Shown here: positions 49,945-61,905 of the stretch, piece after piece
Position numbering within the stretch: position 1 is the first letter of the stretch
Layout of the letters: each line of letters begins with the position of its first letter
Assembly: GCF_949987535.1 (NCBI RefSeq)
Contig: NC_080067.1
Span: forward strand, 56,230,405-56,294,404
Reading direction: 5' to 3'
From: Balaenoptera acutorostrata
Lineage: Eukaryota; Chordata; Mammalia; Artiodactyla; Balaenopteridae
DNA length: 64,000 nucleotides
Program-made: the position numbers and the translations under genes
Notes under the pieces: model-generated
Databases searched by the model: none
What the model saw: only the letters and a program-made list of their open reading frames with translations
Told to the model about the DNA's origin: nothing

Positions 49945-49974
49945 CCTCCCTCCCACCCTCCCTATCCCACCCCT
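49945..49974 (-). promoter_or_regulatory. G-quadruplex motif in the inner L1 3' UTR
   Basis: On the - (L1 sense) strand, reading down from 49972 to 49945, there are five or more GGG runs separated by one to three bases (gggtgggatagggagggtgg and onward). This fits a canonical quadruplex and the G-rich polypurine tract known from mammalian L1 3' UTRs. Confidence 0.8.
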
Positions 49975-50196
49975 TTAGGTGGACACAAAGCACCGAGCTG
50001 ATCTCCCTGTGCTATGCAGCTGCTTCGCACTAGCTATCTATTTTACACTTGGTAGTGTATATATGTCCATGCTACTCTCTCACTTTGTCCCAGCATACCC
50101 TTCCCCCTCCCCATGTCCTCAAGTCCATTCTCTAGTAGATCCACGTTTTTATTCCCGTCCTGCCCCTAGGTTCTTCATGACCATTTTTTTTTTTTT

Positions 50197-53100
50197 TTAG
50201 ATTCCATATATATTTGTTAGCATACGATATTTGTTTTTCTCTCTCTGACTTCCTTCACTCTGTATGACAGACTCTAGGTCCATCCACCTCATGACAAATA
50301 GCTCAATTTCGTTTCTTTTTATGGCTGAGTAATATTCCATTGTATACATGTGCCACATCTTCTTTATCCATTCATCTGTCGATGGACACTTAGGTGGCTT
50401 CCATGTCCTGGCTATTGTATGTAAATAGAGCTGTAATGAACATTTTGGTACATGACTCTTTTTGAATTATGGTTTTCTCAGGGTATATGCCCAGCAGTGG
50501 GATTGCTGGGTCGTATGGTAGTTCTATTTTTAGTTTTTTTAGGGAACCTCCATACTGTTCTCCACAGTGGCTGTATCAGTTTACTTTCCCACCAACAGTG
50601 CAAGAGGGTTCCCTTTTCTCCACACCCTCTCCAGCATTTATTGTTTGTAGATTTTTTGATGATGACCATTCTGACTGGTGTGAGATGATATCTCATTGTA
50701 GTTTTGATTTGCATTTCTCTAATGATAATGATGTTGAGCATTCTTTCATGTGTCTGTTGGCAATCGGTATATCTTCTTTGGCGAAATGTCTATTTAGGTC
50801 TTCTGCCCATTTTTGGAATGGGTTGTTTGTGTTTTTGATATTGAGCTGCATGAGCTGCTTGTAAATTCTGGAGATTAATCCTTTGTCAGTTGCTTCATTT
50901 GCACATATTTTCTCCCATTCTGAGGGTTGTCTTTTCGTCTTGTTTATGTTTTCCTTTGCTGTGCAAAAGCTTTTAAGTTTCATTAGGTCCCATTTGTTTA
51001 TTTGTGTTTTTATTTCCATTTCTCTAGGAGCTGGGTCAAAAAGGATCTTGCTGTGAATTATGTCATAGAGTGTTCTGCCTATGTTTTCCTCTTAAGAGTT
51101 TGATGGTGTCTGGCCTTACATTTAGGTCTTTAATCCATTTTGAGTTCATTTTTGTGTATGGTGTTAGGGAGTGTTCTAATTTCATTCTTTTACATGTAGC
51201 TGCCCGCTTTTCCCAGCACCACTTATTGAAGAGGCTGTCTTTTCTCCACTGTATGTTCATGCCTCCTTTATCAAAGATAAGGTGACCATATGTGCATGGG
51301 TTTATCTCTGGGCTTTCTATCCTGTTCCATTGATCTATATTTCTGTTTCTGTGCCAGTACCGTACTGTCTTGATTACTGTAGCTTTGTAGTATAGTCTGA
51401 AGTCAGGGAGCCTGATTCCTCCAGCTCCGTTTTTCTTTCTCAAGATTGCTTTGGGTATTCGGGGTCTTTTGTGTTTCCATACAAATTGTGAAATTTTTTG
51501 TTCTAGTTCTGTGAAAAATGCCAGTGTAGTTTGATAGGGATTGCATTGAATCTGTAGATTGCTTTGGGTAGTAGAGTCATTTTCACAATGTTGATTCTTC
51601 CAATCCAAGAACATGGTATATCTCTCCATCTATTTGTATCATCTTTAATTTCTTTCATCAGTGTCTTATAATTTTCTGCATACAGGTCTTTTGTCTCCTT
51701 AGGTAGGTTTATTCCTAGATATTTTATTCTTTTTGTTGCAGTGGTAAATGGGAGTGTTTTCTTAATTTCACTTTCAGATTTTTCATCATTAGTGTATAGG
51801 AATGCAAGAGATTTCTGTGCATTAATTTTGTATCCTGCTACTTTACCAAATTCATTGATTAGCTCTAGTAGTTTTCTGGTAGCATCTTTAGGATTCTCTA
51901 TGTATAGTATCATGTCATCTGCAAACAGTGACAGCTTTACTTCTTCTTTTCCAATTTGTATTCCTTTTATTTCTTTTTCTTCTCTGATTGCTGTGGCTAA
52001 CACTTCCAAAACTATGTTGAATAATAGTGGTGAGAGTGGGCAACCTTGTCTTGTTCCTGATCTTAGTGGAAATGGTATCAGTTTTTCACCATTGAGGACG
52101 ATGTTGGATGTGGGTTTGTCATATATGGTTTTTATTATGTTGAGGAAAGTTCCCTCTGTGCCTACTTTCTGGAGGGTTTTTATCATAAATGGGTGTTGAA
52201 TTTTGTCGAAAGCTTTCTCTGCATCTATTGAGATGATCTTATGGTTTTTCTTCTTCAATTTGTTAATATGGTGTATAACATTGGTTGATTTGCATATATT
52301 GAAGAATCCTTGCATTCCTGGGATAAACCCCACTTGATCATAGTGTATGATCCTTTTAATGTGCTGTTGGATTCTGTTTGCTAGTATTTTATTGAGGATT
52401 TTTGCATCTATATTCATCAGTGATATTGGTCTGTAATTTTCTTTTTTTGTAGTATCTTTGTCTGGTTTTGGTATCAGGGTGATGGTGGCCTCATAGAATG
52501 AGTTTGGGAGTGTTCCTTCCTCTGCAATTTTTTGGAAGAGTTTGAGAAGGATGGGTGTTAGCTCTTCTCTAAATGTTTGATAGAATTCACCTGTGAATCC
52601 ATTTGGTCCTGGACTTTTGTTTGTTGGAAGATTTTTAATCACAGTTTTAATTTCAGTGCTTGTGATTGGTCTGTTCATATTTTCTATTTCTTCCTGGTTC
52701 AGTCTCGGAAGGTTGTGCGTTTCTAAGAATTTGTCCATTTCTTCTAGGTTGTCCATTTTATTGGCATATAGTTGCTTGTAGTAATCTCTCATGATCCTTT
52801 GTATTTCTGCAGTGTCAGTTGTTACTTCTCCTTTTTCATTTCTACTTCTATTGATTTGTGTCTTCTCCCTTTTTTCTTGATAAGTCTGGCTAATGGTTTA
52901 TCAATTTTGTTTATCTTCTCAAAGAACAAGCTTTTAGTTTTATTGATCTTTGCTATCGTTTCCTTCATTTCTTTTTCATTTGTTTCCAATCTGATCTTTA
53001 TGATTTCTTTCCTTCTGCTAACTTTGGGGTTTTTTTGTTCTTCTTTCTCTAATTGCTTTAGGTGTAAGGTTAGGTTGTTTATTTGAGATGTTTCTTGTTT

Positions 53101-54019
53101 CTTAAGGTAGGGATTGTATTGCTATAAACTTCCCTCTTAGGACCGCTTTTGCTGCATCCCACAGGTTTTACGTCGTCGTGTTTTCATTGGCATTTGTTAC
53201 TAGGTATTTTTTGATTTCCTCTTTGATTTCTTCAGTGATCTCTTGGTTATTAAGTAGTGTGTTGGTTAGCGTCCATGTGTTTGTATTTCTTACAGATTTT
53301 TTCCTGTAATTGATATCTAGTCTCATAGCATTGTGGTTGGAAAAGATACTTGATACGATTTCAATTTTCTTAAATTTACCAAGGCTTGATTTGTGACCCA
53401 AGAGATGATCTATCCTGGAGAATGTTCCATGAGCACTTGAGAAAAATGTGTATTCTGTTGTTTTTGGATGGAATGTCCTATAGATATCAGTTAAGTCCAT
53501 CTTGTTTAATGTATCATTTAAAGCTTGTGTTTCCTTGTTTATTTTCATTTTGGATGATCTGTCCATTGGTGAAAGTGGGGTGTTAAAGTCCCCTACTATG
53601 ATTGTGTTACTGTCAATTTCCCCTTTTCTGGCTGTTAGCATTTGCCTTATGTATTGAGGTGCTCCTATGTTGGGTGCATAAATATTTACAATTGTTATAT
53701 CTTCATCTTGGATGGATCCCTTGATCATTATGTAGTGTCCTTTTTTGTCTCTTGTAATAGTCTTTGTTTTAAAGTCTATTTTGTCTGATATGAGAATTGC
53801 TACTCCAGCTTTCTTTTGATTTCCATTTGCATGGAATATCTTTTTCCATCCCCTCACTTTCTGTCTGTATGTGTCTCTAGGTCTGAAGTGGGTCTCTTGT
53901 AGACAGCACATATATGGGTCTTGTTTTTGTATCCATTCAGCCAGTCTGTGTCTTTTGGTGGGAGCATTTAATCCATTTACATTTAAGGTAATGATCGATA
54001 TGTATGTTCCTACTACCAT
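50197..54019 (-). pseudogene. Inner L1 ORF2 (endonuclease-reverse transcriptase), broken
   Basis: The reading starts at ATG 54019 (MVVGTYISIITLNVNGLNAP) and ends at a TAA near 50197. That 3.82 kb is about 1275 codons, the normal ORF2 length. The N-terminal endonuclease part shows QETHF and VGDFNTPLS, but the SDH motif reads SNH (codon 53336-53338). The reverse transcriptase part keeps [22 protein letters not shown] and FADD (codons at 51914-51919). Lesions include an in-frame TAA at about 53168 and frame changes near 51.5-51.6, 51.0 and 50.7 kb. In a live element this protein nicks target DNA and reverse-transcribes L1 RNA; this copy cannot. Read from the open-frame segments 53168-54019, 51503-52792, 51063-51629, 50693-51019 and 50478-50741. 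Confidence 0.93.
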
Positions 54020-54077
54020 TTTCTTAATTGTTCTGGGTTTATTATTGTAGGTATTTTCCTTTTCTTCTGTTTCCTGC

Positions 54078-54966
54078 CTAGAGAAGTTCCTTTAGCATTT
54101 GTTGTAAAGCTGGTTTGGTGGTGCTCAATTCTCTTAGCTTTTGCTTGTCTGTAAAGGTTTTAATTTCTCCATCAAATCTGAATGAGATCCTTGCTGGCTA
54201 GAGTAATCTTGGTTGTAGGTTTTTCTCCTTCATCACTTTAAATATGTCCTGCCACTCCGTTCTGGCTTGCAGAGTTTCTGCTGAAAGATCAGCTGTTAAC
54301 CTTATGGGGATTCCCTTATGTGTTATTTGTTGTTTTTCCCTTGCTGCTTTTAATATTTTTTCTTTGTATTTAATTTTTGATAGTTTGATTAATATGTGTT
54401 TTGGTGTGTTTCTCCTTGGATTTATCCTGTATGGAACTCTCTGTGCTTCCTGGACTTCATTAACTATTTCCTTTCCCATATTAGGGAAGTTTTTGGCTAG
54501 AATCTCTTCAAATATTTTCTCAGTCCTTTTCTTTTTCTCTTCTTCTTCTGGGACCCCTATAATTCGAATGTTGGTGCGCTTAATGTTGTCCCAGAGGTCT
54601 CTGAGACTGTCCTCAATTCTTTTCATTCTTTTTTCTTTTTTCTGCTCTGCAGTAGTTATTTCCACTATTTTATCTTCCAGGTCACTTATCCGTTCTTCTG
54701 CCTCAGTTATTCTGCTATTGATCCCTTGTAGAGAATTTTAAATTTCATTTATTGTGTTGTTCATCACTGTTTGTTTGCTCTTTGGTTCTTCTAGGTCCTT
54801 GTTAAACGTTTCTTGTATTCATTCTGTTTCCAAGATTTTGGATCATCTTTACTATCATTATTCTGAATTCTTTTTCAGGTAGACTGCCTATTTCACCTTC
54901 ATTTGTTAGGTCTCCTGGGTTTTTGCCTTGCTCCTTCATCTGCTGTGTGTTTCTCTGTCTTCTCAT
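54078..54966 (-). pseudogene. Inner L1 ORF1 (RNA-binding chaperone), broken
   Basis: It runs from an ATG near 54966 to a TAG at 54078-54080 (about 0.89 kb). The open core at about 54198-54735 shows the end of the coiled coil (ITEAEERISDLEDK), the RRM (IRIIGVPEEEEK ... EEILAKNFPNMGKE) and the C-terminal domain (GIPIRLTADLSAETLQARTEW). A TAA in the coiled coil near 54733 and a TAG at about 54198 (TAC in the outer copy at the matching codon) truncate it, and the total length is not a multiple of three. In active L1s this protein trimerises on L1 RNA. Confidence 0.88.
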
Positions 54967-56960
54967 TTTGCTTACCTTTCTGTGTTTGGGGTCTCCTTTT
55001 CGCAGGCTGCAGGTTCATAGTTTCCGTTGTTTTTGGTGTCTGTCCCCAGTGGCTAAGGTTGGTTCAGTGGGTTGTGTAGGCTTCCTGGTGGAGGGGACTA
55101 GTGCCTGTGTTCTGGTGGATGAGGCTGGATATTGTCTTTCAGGTGGGTAGGTCCATGTCTGGTGGTGTGTTTTGGGGTGTCTGTGGCCTTATTATGATCT
55201 TAGGCAGCCTCTGTGCTACTGGATGGGGTTGTGTTCCTGTCTTGCTAGTTGTTTGGCATAGCGTGTCCAGCACTGTAGCTTGCTGGTTGTTGAGTGGAGC
55301 TGGGTCTTGGCGTTGAGATGGAGATCTCTGGGAGATTTTTGCCGTTTGATATTACGTGGAGCTGGGAGGTCTCTTGTGGACCAATGTTCTGAACTTGGCT
55401 CTCCCACCCCAGTGGCACAGCCCTCACGCCTGGCTGGAGCACCAAGAGCCTGTCCTCAACACGGCTCAGAATAAAAGGGAAAAAGAAAGAAAGAAAGAAA
55501 GAAAGAAGATAAAATGAAATAAAATAAAATAGTAAAGTAAAATAAAATAAAAGTTATTAAAATAAAAATAATTATTAAGAAAAAAATTTTTTTAAGTAAT
55601 AAAAAAAGAAAAAAAACGGACAGACGGAACTCTAGGATAAATGGTAAAAGCAAAGCTATACCGACAGAATCACACACACAAGCATACACATACACACTCA
55701 CAAAAAGAGAAAAAGGGAAAACATATATATCGTTGCTCCCGAAGTCCACCTCCTCAATTTGGAATGATTCGTTGTCTATTCAGGTATTCCACAGATGCAG
55801 GTACATCAAGTTGTTTGTGGAGCTTTAATCCGCTGCTTCTCAGGCTGCTGGAAGAGATTTCCCTTTCTCTTCTTTGTTCACACAGCTCCTGGGGTTAAGC
55901 TTTGGATTTGGACCCGCCTCTTCGTGTAGGTCGCCTGAGGGCGTCTGTTGTTTGCTCACACAGGACGTGGTTAAAGGAGCCGCTGATTCGGGGGTTCTGG
56001 CTCACTCAGGCCTGGGTGAGGGAGGGGTACGGATGTGGGGCGAGCCTACGGCAGCAGAGGCAGGCGTGATGTTGCAGCAGCCTGAGGAGCGCCGTGCGTT
56101 CTCCCGGGGAAGTTGTCCCTGGATCACAGGACCCTGGCAGTGGTGGGCTGCACAGGCTCCTGGGAGGGGCGGTGTGGATAGTGACCTGTGCTTGCACACA
56201 GGCTTCTTGGTGGCGGCGGCAGCAGCAGCCTTAGCGTCTCATGCCCGTCTCTGGGGTCCGCGCTGATAGCCACGGCTCGCACCCGTCTCTGGAGCTCCTT
56301 TAAGCGGCGCTCTTAAACTCCTCTCCTCGTGCACCAGGAAACAAAGAGGCAAGAAAAAGTCTCTTGCCTCTTCAGCAGCTCCAGACCTTTTCCCGGACTC
56401 CCTACCGGCTAGCTGTGGTGCACTAACCCCTTCAGGCTGTGTTCACGCAGCCAACCCCAGTCCTCTCCCTGGGAACTGACCTCCAAAGCCCGAGCCTCAG
56501 CTCCCAGCCCCAACCCCCATCCCTGCAGGTGAGCAGACAAGCCTCTTGGGCTGGTGAGTGCTGGTTGGCACTGAGCCTCTGTGTGGGAATCTCTCCGCTT
56601 TGCCCTCTGCACCCCTGTGGCTGCGCTCTCCTCCGTGGCTCCGAAGCTTCCCCCTTCCGCTACCCGCAGTCTCCGCCTGTGAAGGGGCTTCCTAGTGTGT
56701 GGAAACCTTTCCTCCTTCACAGCTCCCTCCCACTGGTGCAGTTCCCGTCCCTATTTTTTTGTCTCTATTTTTTCTTTTTTCTTTTACTCTACCCAGGTAC
56801 GTGGGGAGTTTCTTGCCTTTTGGGAGGTCTGAGGTCTTCTGCCAGTGTTCAGTAAGTGCTCTGTAGGAGTTGTTCCACATGCAGATGTATTTCTGATGTA
56901 TTTGTGGGGAGGAAGGTGATCTCCACGTCTTACTCTTCTGCCATCTTGAAGCTCCTCCCC
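54967..56960 (-). promoter_or_regulatory. Inner L1 5' UTR (putative internal promoter region)
   Basis: A 2.0-kb region upstream of ORF1 to the L1 5' terminus. It is GC-richer than the host intron (notably 55.9-56.7 kb) apart from an A-rich stretch at 55475-55640 ((GAAA)n, then AAATA-type runs). L1 5' UTRs carry a sense promoter, and in several mammals an antisense one, but activity here is not demonstrable from sequence. Confidence 0.6.
55478..55640. repeat. A-rich tract with (GAAA)n inside the inner L1 5' UTR
   Basis: It has six or so GAAA units at about 55484-55507, then AAATA/AAAT runs and A-rich sequence to about 55616. Followed by CA-rich sequence at about 55670-55700. Confidence 0.85.
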
Positions 56961-58961
56961 TGCTTGTAGATTTTCTGATGATGCCCATTCTAACTGGTGT
57001 GAGGTGATAACTCATTGTAGTTTTGATTTGCATTTCTCTAACGATTAGTGATGTTGAGCAGCTTTTCATATGCTTCTTGGCCATCTGTATGTCTTCTTTG
57101 GAGAAATGTCTATTTAGGTCTTCTGCCCATTTTTGGTTTGGGTTGTTTGTTTTTTTTAATATTGAGCTGCAGGAGTTGTTTATATATTTTGGAGATTAAT
57201 CCTTTGTCTGTTAATTCATTTGCAAATATTTTCTCCCATGTTGAGGGTTGTCTTTTCATCTTGTTTATAGTTTCCTTTGCTGTGCAAAAGCTTTTAAGTT
57301 TCATTAAGTCCCATTTGTTTATTTTTCTTTTTATTTCCATTACTCTAGGAGGTGGATCAAAAAATACCTTGCTGTGATTTATGTCAAAGAGTGTTCTTCC
57401 TGTGTTTTCCTCTAAGAGTTTTATGGTGTCCAGTCTCTAATCCATTTAGGTCTCTAATCCATTTTGAGTTTATTTTTGTGTATGCTGTTAGGGAGTGTTC
57501 TAATTTCATTCTTTTACATGTAGCTGTCCAGTTTTCCCAGCACCACTTATTGAAGAGACCTTCTCTTCTCCATTGTATATCCTTGCCTCCTTTGTCATAG
57601 ATTAGTTGACCATAGGTACGTGGGTGTATCTCTGGGCTTTCTATCCTGTTCCGTTGATCTATATTTCTGTTTTTGTGCCAGTACCATATTGTCTTGACTA
57701 CTGTAGCTTTGTAGTATAGTCTGAAGTCAGGGAGTCTGATTCCTCCAGCTCCGTTTTTTTCCCTCAAGACTGCTTTGGCTATTTGGGGTCTTTTGTGTCT
57801 CCATGCAAATTTTAAGGTTTTTTGTTCTAGGTCTGTAAAAAATGCCATTGGTAATTCAATAGGGATTGAATTGAATCTGTAGATTGCTTTGTGTAGTATA
57901 GTCATTTTGACAGTATTGATTCTTCTAATCCAAGAACATGGTATATCTCTCCATCTGTTGGTATCACCTTTAATTTCTTTCATCAGTGTCTTATAGTTTT
58001 CTACATACATGTCTTTTGTCTTCCTAGGTAGGTTTATTCCTAGGTATTTTATTCTTTTCATTGCAGTGGTAAATGGGAGTGTTTCCTTAATATCTCTTTC
58101 AGATTTTTCATCATTAGTGTATAGAAATGCAAGAGATTTCTGTGCATTAATTTTGTATTCTGCAACTTTACCAAGTTCATTTATTAGCTCTAGTAGTTTT
58201 CTGGTGGCATCTTTAGGATTCTCTATGTATAGTATCATGTCATTAGCAAACAGTGACAGCTTTACTTCTTCTTTTCCGATTTGTATTCCTTTTATTTCTT
58301 TTTCTTCTCTGATAGCTGTGGCTAGGACTTCCAAAACTATGTTGAATAAGAGTGGTGGGAGTGGACATCCTTGTCTCGTTCCTGATCTTAGAGGAAATGC
58401 TTTCAGTTTTTCACCATTGAGAATGATGTTTGCTGTGGGTTTGTCATATATGGCCTTTATTATGTTGAGGTAGGTTCCCTCTATGCCCACTTTCTGGAGA
58501 GTTTTTATCATAAATGGGTGTTGAAGTTTGTCAAAAGCTTTCTCTGCGTCTATTGAGATGATCATATGGTTTTTATTCTTCAGTTTTTTAATATGGTGTA
58601 TCACATTGATTGATTTGTGCATATTGAAGAATCCTTGCATCCCTGTGATAAATCCCACTTGATCATGGTGTATGTTCCTTTTAATGTGTTGTTGGATTCT
58701 GTTTGCTAGTATGTTGTTGAGGATTTTTGCATCTATATTCATCAGTGATATTGGTCTGTAATTTTCTTTTTCTGTAGTATCTTTGTCTGGTTTTGGTATC
58801 AGGGTGATGGTGGCCTCATAGAATGAGATTGGGAGTGTTCCTTCCTCTGCAATTTTTTGGAAGAGTTTGAGAAGGATGGGTGTTAGCTCTTCTCTAAATG
58901 TTTGATAGAATTCACCTGTGAATCCATTTGGTCCTGGACTTTTGTTTGTTGGAAGATTTTT

Positions 58962-59252
58962 TTTTTTTATAAGTTTATTTATTTATTTAGGCTGTGTTGG
59001 GTCTTCGTTTCTGTGCAAGGGCTTCCTCTAATTGCGGCAAGCGGGGGCCACTCTTCATCGCGGTGCGCGGGCCTCTCACTATCGCGGCCTCTCTTGTTGT
59101 GGAGCACAGGCTCCAGACGCGCAGGCTCAGCAGTTGTGGCTCACGGGCCCAGTTGCTCCGCGGCATGTGGGATCCTCCCAGACCAGGGCTCGAACCCGTG
59201 TGCCCTGCATTAGCAGGCAGATTCTCAACCACTGCGCCACCAGGGAAGCCCT
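58962..59252 (-). mobile_element. CHR-type SINE inside outer L1 ORF2 (first of a pair)
   Basis: Reverse orientation: T tail, 'ggctgtgttgggtcttcgtt', body, head ending 'ccaccagggaagccct'. Target duplication gttggaagattttt occurs at 58948-58961 and 59253-59266 (14/14). Confidence 0.96.
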
Positions 59253-59308
59253 GTTGGAAGATTTTTAATCACAGTTTTAATTTCAGTGCTTGTGATTGGT
59301 TTGTTCAT

Positions 59309-59605
59309 TTTTTTTTTTTAATTTATTTAGTTATTTATTTTTGGGTGTGTGGGGTCTTCGTTTCTATGCGAGGGCCTTCTCCAGTTCCGGAGAGCGGGGG
59401 CCACTCTTCATCGCGGTGCGCGGACCTCCCACCATCACAGCCTCTCCCATTGCGGAGCACAGGCTCCAGACGCGCAGGCCCAGCCGTCGTGGCCCACGGG
59501 CCCAGCCGCTCCGCGGCATGTGGGATCTTCCCAGACCAGGGCTCAGAATCCGTGTCCCCTGCATTGGCAGGCAGATTCCCAACCACTGCGCCACCAGGGA
59601 AGCCC
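59309..59605 (-). mobile_element. CHR-type SINE inside outer L1 ORF2 (second of a pair)
   Basis: Same family and orientation as its neighbour, but a different subtype ('gggtgtgtggggtcttcgtt', 'ctccagttccggagagcggg'). The duplication tgttcat occurs at 59302-59308 and 59606-59612 and may extend into the T tail. Confidence 0.94.
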
Positions 59606-61008
59606 TGTTCATATTTTCTATTTCTTCCTGGTTCAGTCTTGGGAGGTTATACCTGTCTAAGAATTTGTCCATTTCTTCCAGGTTGTCCATTTCATTGGCA
59701 TTGAGTAGCTTGTAGTAGTCTCTTAGGATGCTTTGTATTTCTGTGGTGTCTGTTGTAACTTCTCCTTTTTCATTTCTAATTTTATTGCTTTGAGTTCTCT
59801 CTCTCTTTTTCTTGATGAGTTTGGCTAACGCTTTATCAGTTTTGTTTATCTTCTCAAAGAACCAGCTTTTAGTTTTATTGATCTTTGCTGTTGTTTTCTT
59901 TGTTTCTATTTCATTTATTTCTGCTCTGATCTTTATGATTTCTTTCCTTCTGCTAACTTTGGGTTTTGTTTGTTCTTCTTTCTCTAGTTCCTTTAGGTGT
60001 AAGGTTAGATTGTTTATTTGAGATTTTTCTTGTTTCTTGAGGTAGGCTTGTATAGCTATAAACTTCTGTCTTAGAATTGCTTTTCCTGCATCCCATAGGT
60101 TTGGGATCGTTGTGTTTTCATTGTCATTTGTCTCTAGGAATTTTTTGATTTCCTCTTTGATTTCTTCAGGGATCTCTTGGTTATTTAGTAACGTATTGTT
60201 TAGCCTACATGTGTTTGTGCTTTTTACGTTTTTTCCCCTGAGATTCATTTCTAATCTCATAGCGTTGTGGTCAGAAAAGATGCTTGATATGATTTCAATT
60301 TTCTTAAATTTACTGAGGCTTGATTTGTGACCCAAGATGTGATCTGTCCTGGAGAATGTTCCATGCGCAGTTGAGAAGAAGGTGTAATATGCTGTTTTTG
60401 GGTGGAATGTCCTATAAATATCAATTAAATCTGTGTGGTCTACTGTGTCATATAAAGTTTTTGTTTCCTCTGTGTTTTCTGTCTGGATGATCTGTCCATT
60501 GTTGTAAGTGAGGTGTTAAAGTCCCCCACTATTACTGTGTTACTGTCGATGTCCTCTTTTATAGCTGTTAGCAGTTGTGTTATGTATTGAGGTGCTCCTA
60601 TGTTGGGTGCCTATATTTATAATTGTTATTTCTTCTTCTTGGATTGATCCCTTGATCATTATGTAGTGTCCTTCCTTGTCTCTTGTACCATTCTTTATTT
60701 TAAAATCTATTTTATCTGATATGAGTATTGCTACTTCAGCTTTCTTTTGATTTCCATTTGCATGGAATATCTTTTTCCATCCCCTCACTTTCAGTCTGTA
60801 TGTGTCCCTAGGTCTGAAGTGGGTCTCTTGTAGACAGCATATATATGGGTCTTGTTTTTGTATCCATTCAGCAAGCCTGTGTCTTTTGGTTGGAGCATTT
60901 AATCCATTCACGTTTAAGGCAATTATTGATATGTATGTTCCTATTACCATTTTCTTAATCGTTTTGGGTTTGTTTTTGTAGGTCCTTTTCTTCTCTTGTG
61001 TTTCCCAC

Positions 61009-61905
61009 TTAGAGAAGTTCCTTTAGCATTTGTTGTAGAGCTGGTTTGGTGGTGCTGAATTCTCTTAGCTTTTGTTTGTAAAGCTTTTGATTTCTTCATC
61101 AAATCTGAATCAGATCCTTGCTTGGTAGAGTAATCTTGGTTGTAGGTTTTTCCCTTTCATCACTTTAAGAATATCATGCCACTCCCTTCTGGCTTGTAGA
61201 GTTTCTGCTGAGAAATCAGCTGTTAACCTTATGGGAGTTCCCTTGTATGTTATTTGTCGTTTTTCTCTTGCTGCTTTCAGTAATTTTTCTTTGCCTTTAA
61301 TTTTTGCCCATTTGATTAGTATGTGTCTCGCCTTGTTTCTCCTTGGGTTTATTCTCTATGGGACACTCTGTGCTTCCTGGACTTGGATGGCTGTTTCCTT
61401 TCCCATGTTAGGGAAGTTTTCGACTATAATCTCTTCAAATATTTTCTCTGGTCCTTTCTCTCTCTCTTCTCCTTCTGGGACTCCTATAACGCGAATGTTG
61501 TTGCGTTTAATGTTGTCCCAGTGGTCTCTTAGGCTGTCTTCATTTCTTTTCATTCTTTTTTCTTTATTCTCTTCTGCAGCAGTGAATTCCACCATTCTGT
61601 CTTCCAGGTTACTTATCCGTTCTTCTGCCTCAGTTATTCTGCTATTGATTCCTTCTAGTGTATTTTTCATTTCAATTCTTGTATTGTTCATCTCTGTTTG
61701 TTTGTTCTTTAATTCTTCTAGGTCTTTGTTAAACCTTTCTTGCATCTTCTTGATCTTTGCCTCCATTCTTTTTCCGAGGTCCTGGATCATCTTCACTATC
61801 ATTATTCTGAATTCTTTTTCTGGAAGGTTGCCTATCTCCATTTAGTTGTTTTTCTGTGGTTTTATCTTGTTCCTTCATCTGTTACATAGCCTTCTGCGTT
61901 TTCAT
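61009..61905 (-). pseudogene. Outer L1 ORF1, broken
   Basis: Spans from an ATG near 61905 to a TAA at 61009-61011. The open part 61356-61841 shows a coiled coil (KIKKMQERFNKDLEELKNKQ; ITEAEERISNLEDR) and the start of the RRM (VIGVPEGEEREKGPEKIFEE). It ends at a TAG at about 61356, where the inner copy has TAC. Downstream, the C-terminal domain (PIRLTADFSAETLQARREW) is still readable, with another stop (TGA) where the inner copy has TCA. The N terminus also carries an early TAA and a frame change. Confidence 0.9.

Larger units (their letters stand above)
49818..56960 (-). mobile_element. Inner L1, full length, inserted in the outer L1
   Basis: A 7143-bp element with 3' poly(A) (T run on + from 49818), a 379-bp 3' UTR, ORF2, a 58-nt spacer, ORF1 and a 2.0-kb 5' UTR. 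Its 5' terminus on the - strand, ggggaggagcttcaagatgg, is a typical L1 start. The target duplication is tgcttgcagattttct (49802-49817) against tgcttgtagattttct (56961-56976), 15/16. The outer L1 resumes at the same codon region after it. Neither ORF is intact. Confidence 0.95.
56977..60950 (-). pseudogene. Outer L1 ORF2, main part, broken and split by two SINEs
   Basis: It starts at ATG 60950 (MVIGTYISIIALNVNGLNAP). The endonuclease keeps QETHF and SDHN (GAC at 60270-60272). A 2-nt deletion near 60609 shifts the frame. The frame is recovered from 60335 to 59606, where it runs straight into SINE sequence. The reverse transcriptase portion is 57384-58742 and shows [14 protein letters not shown], but FADD reads FAND (AAT at 58242-58244), so a catalytic aspartate is lost. 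SINEs occupy 58962-59252 and 59309-59605. The C-terminal portion continues at 49362-49801, beyond the inner L1. Confidence 0.93.

Noticed and set aside
51741..52199. Hydrophobic 152-codon + strand frame that looks like a membrane protein
   Set aside because: It is the antisense of L1 ORF2. The same frame recurs at 58009-58473 in the outer L1, and serine/phenylalanine-rich text is the complement of Lys/Glu-rich ORF2.
54244..54741. 165-codon + strand frame, with a similar 204-codon frame at 61231-61845
   Set aside because: Both are antisense shadows of L1 ORF1.
55874..56855. GC-rich stretch with 130-138 codon frames, considered as a CpG-island promoter or gene
   Set aside because: It lies wholly inside the inner L1 5' UTR, with the L1 5' terminus and target duplication just beyond it.
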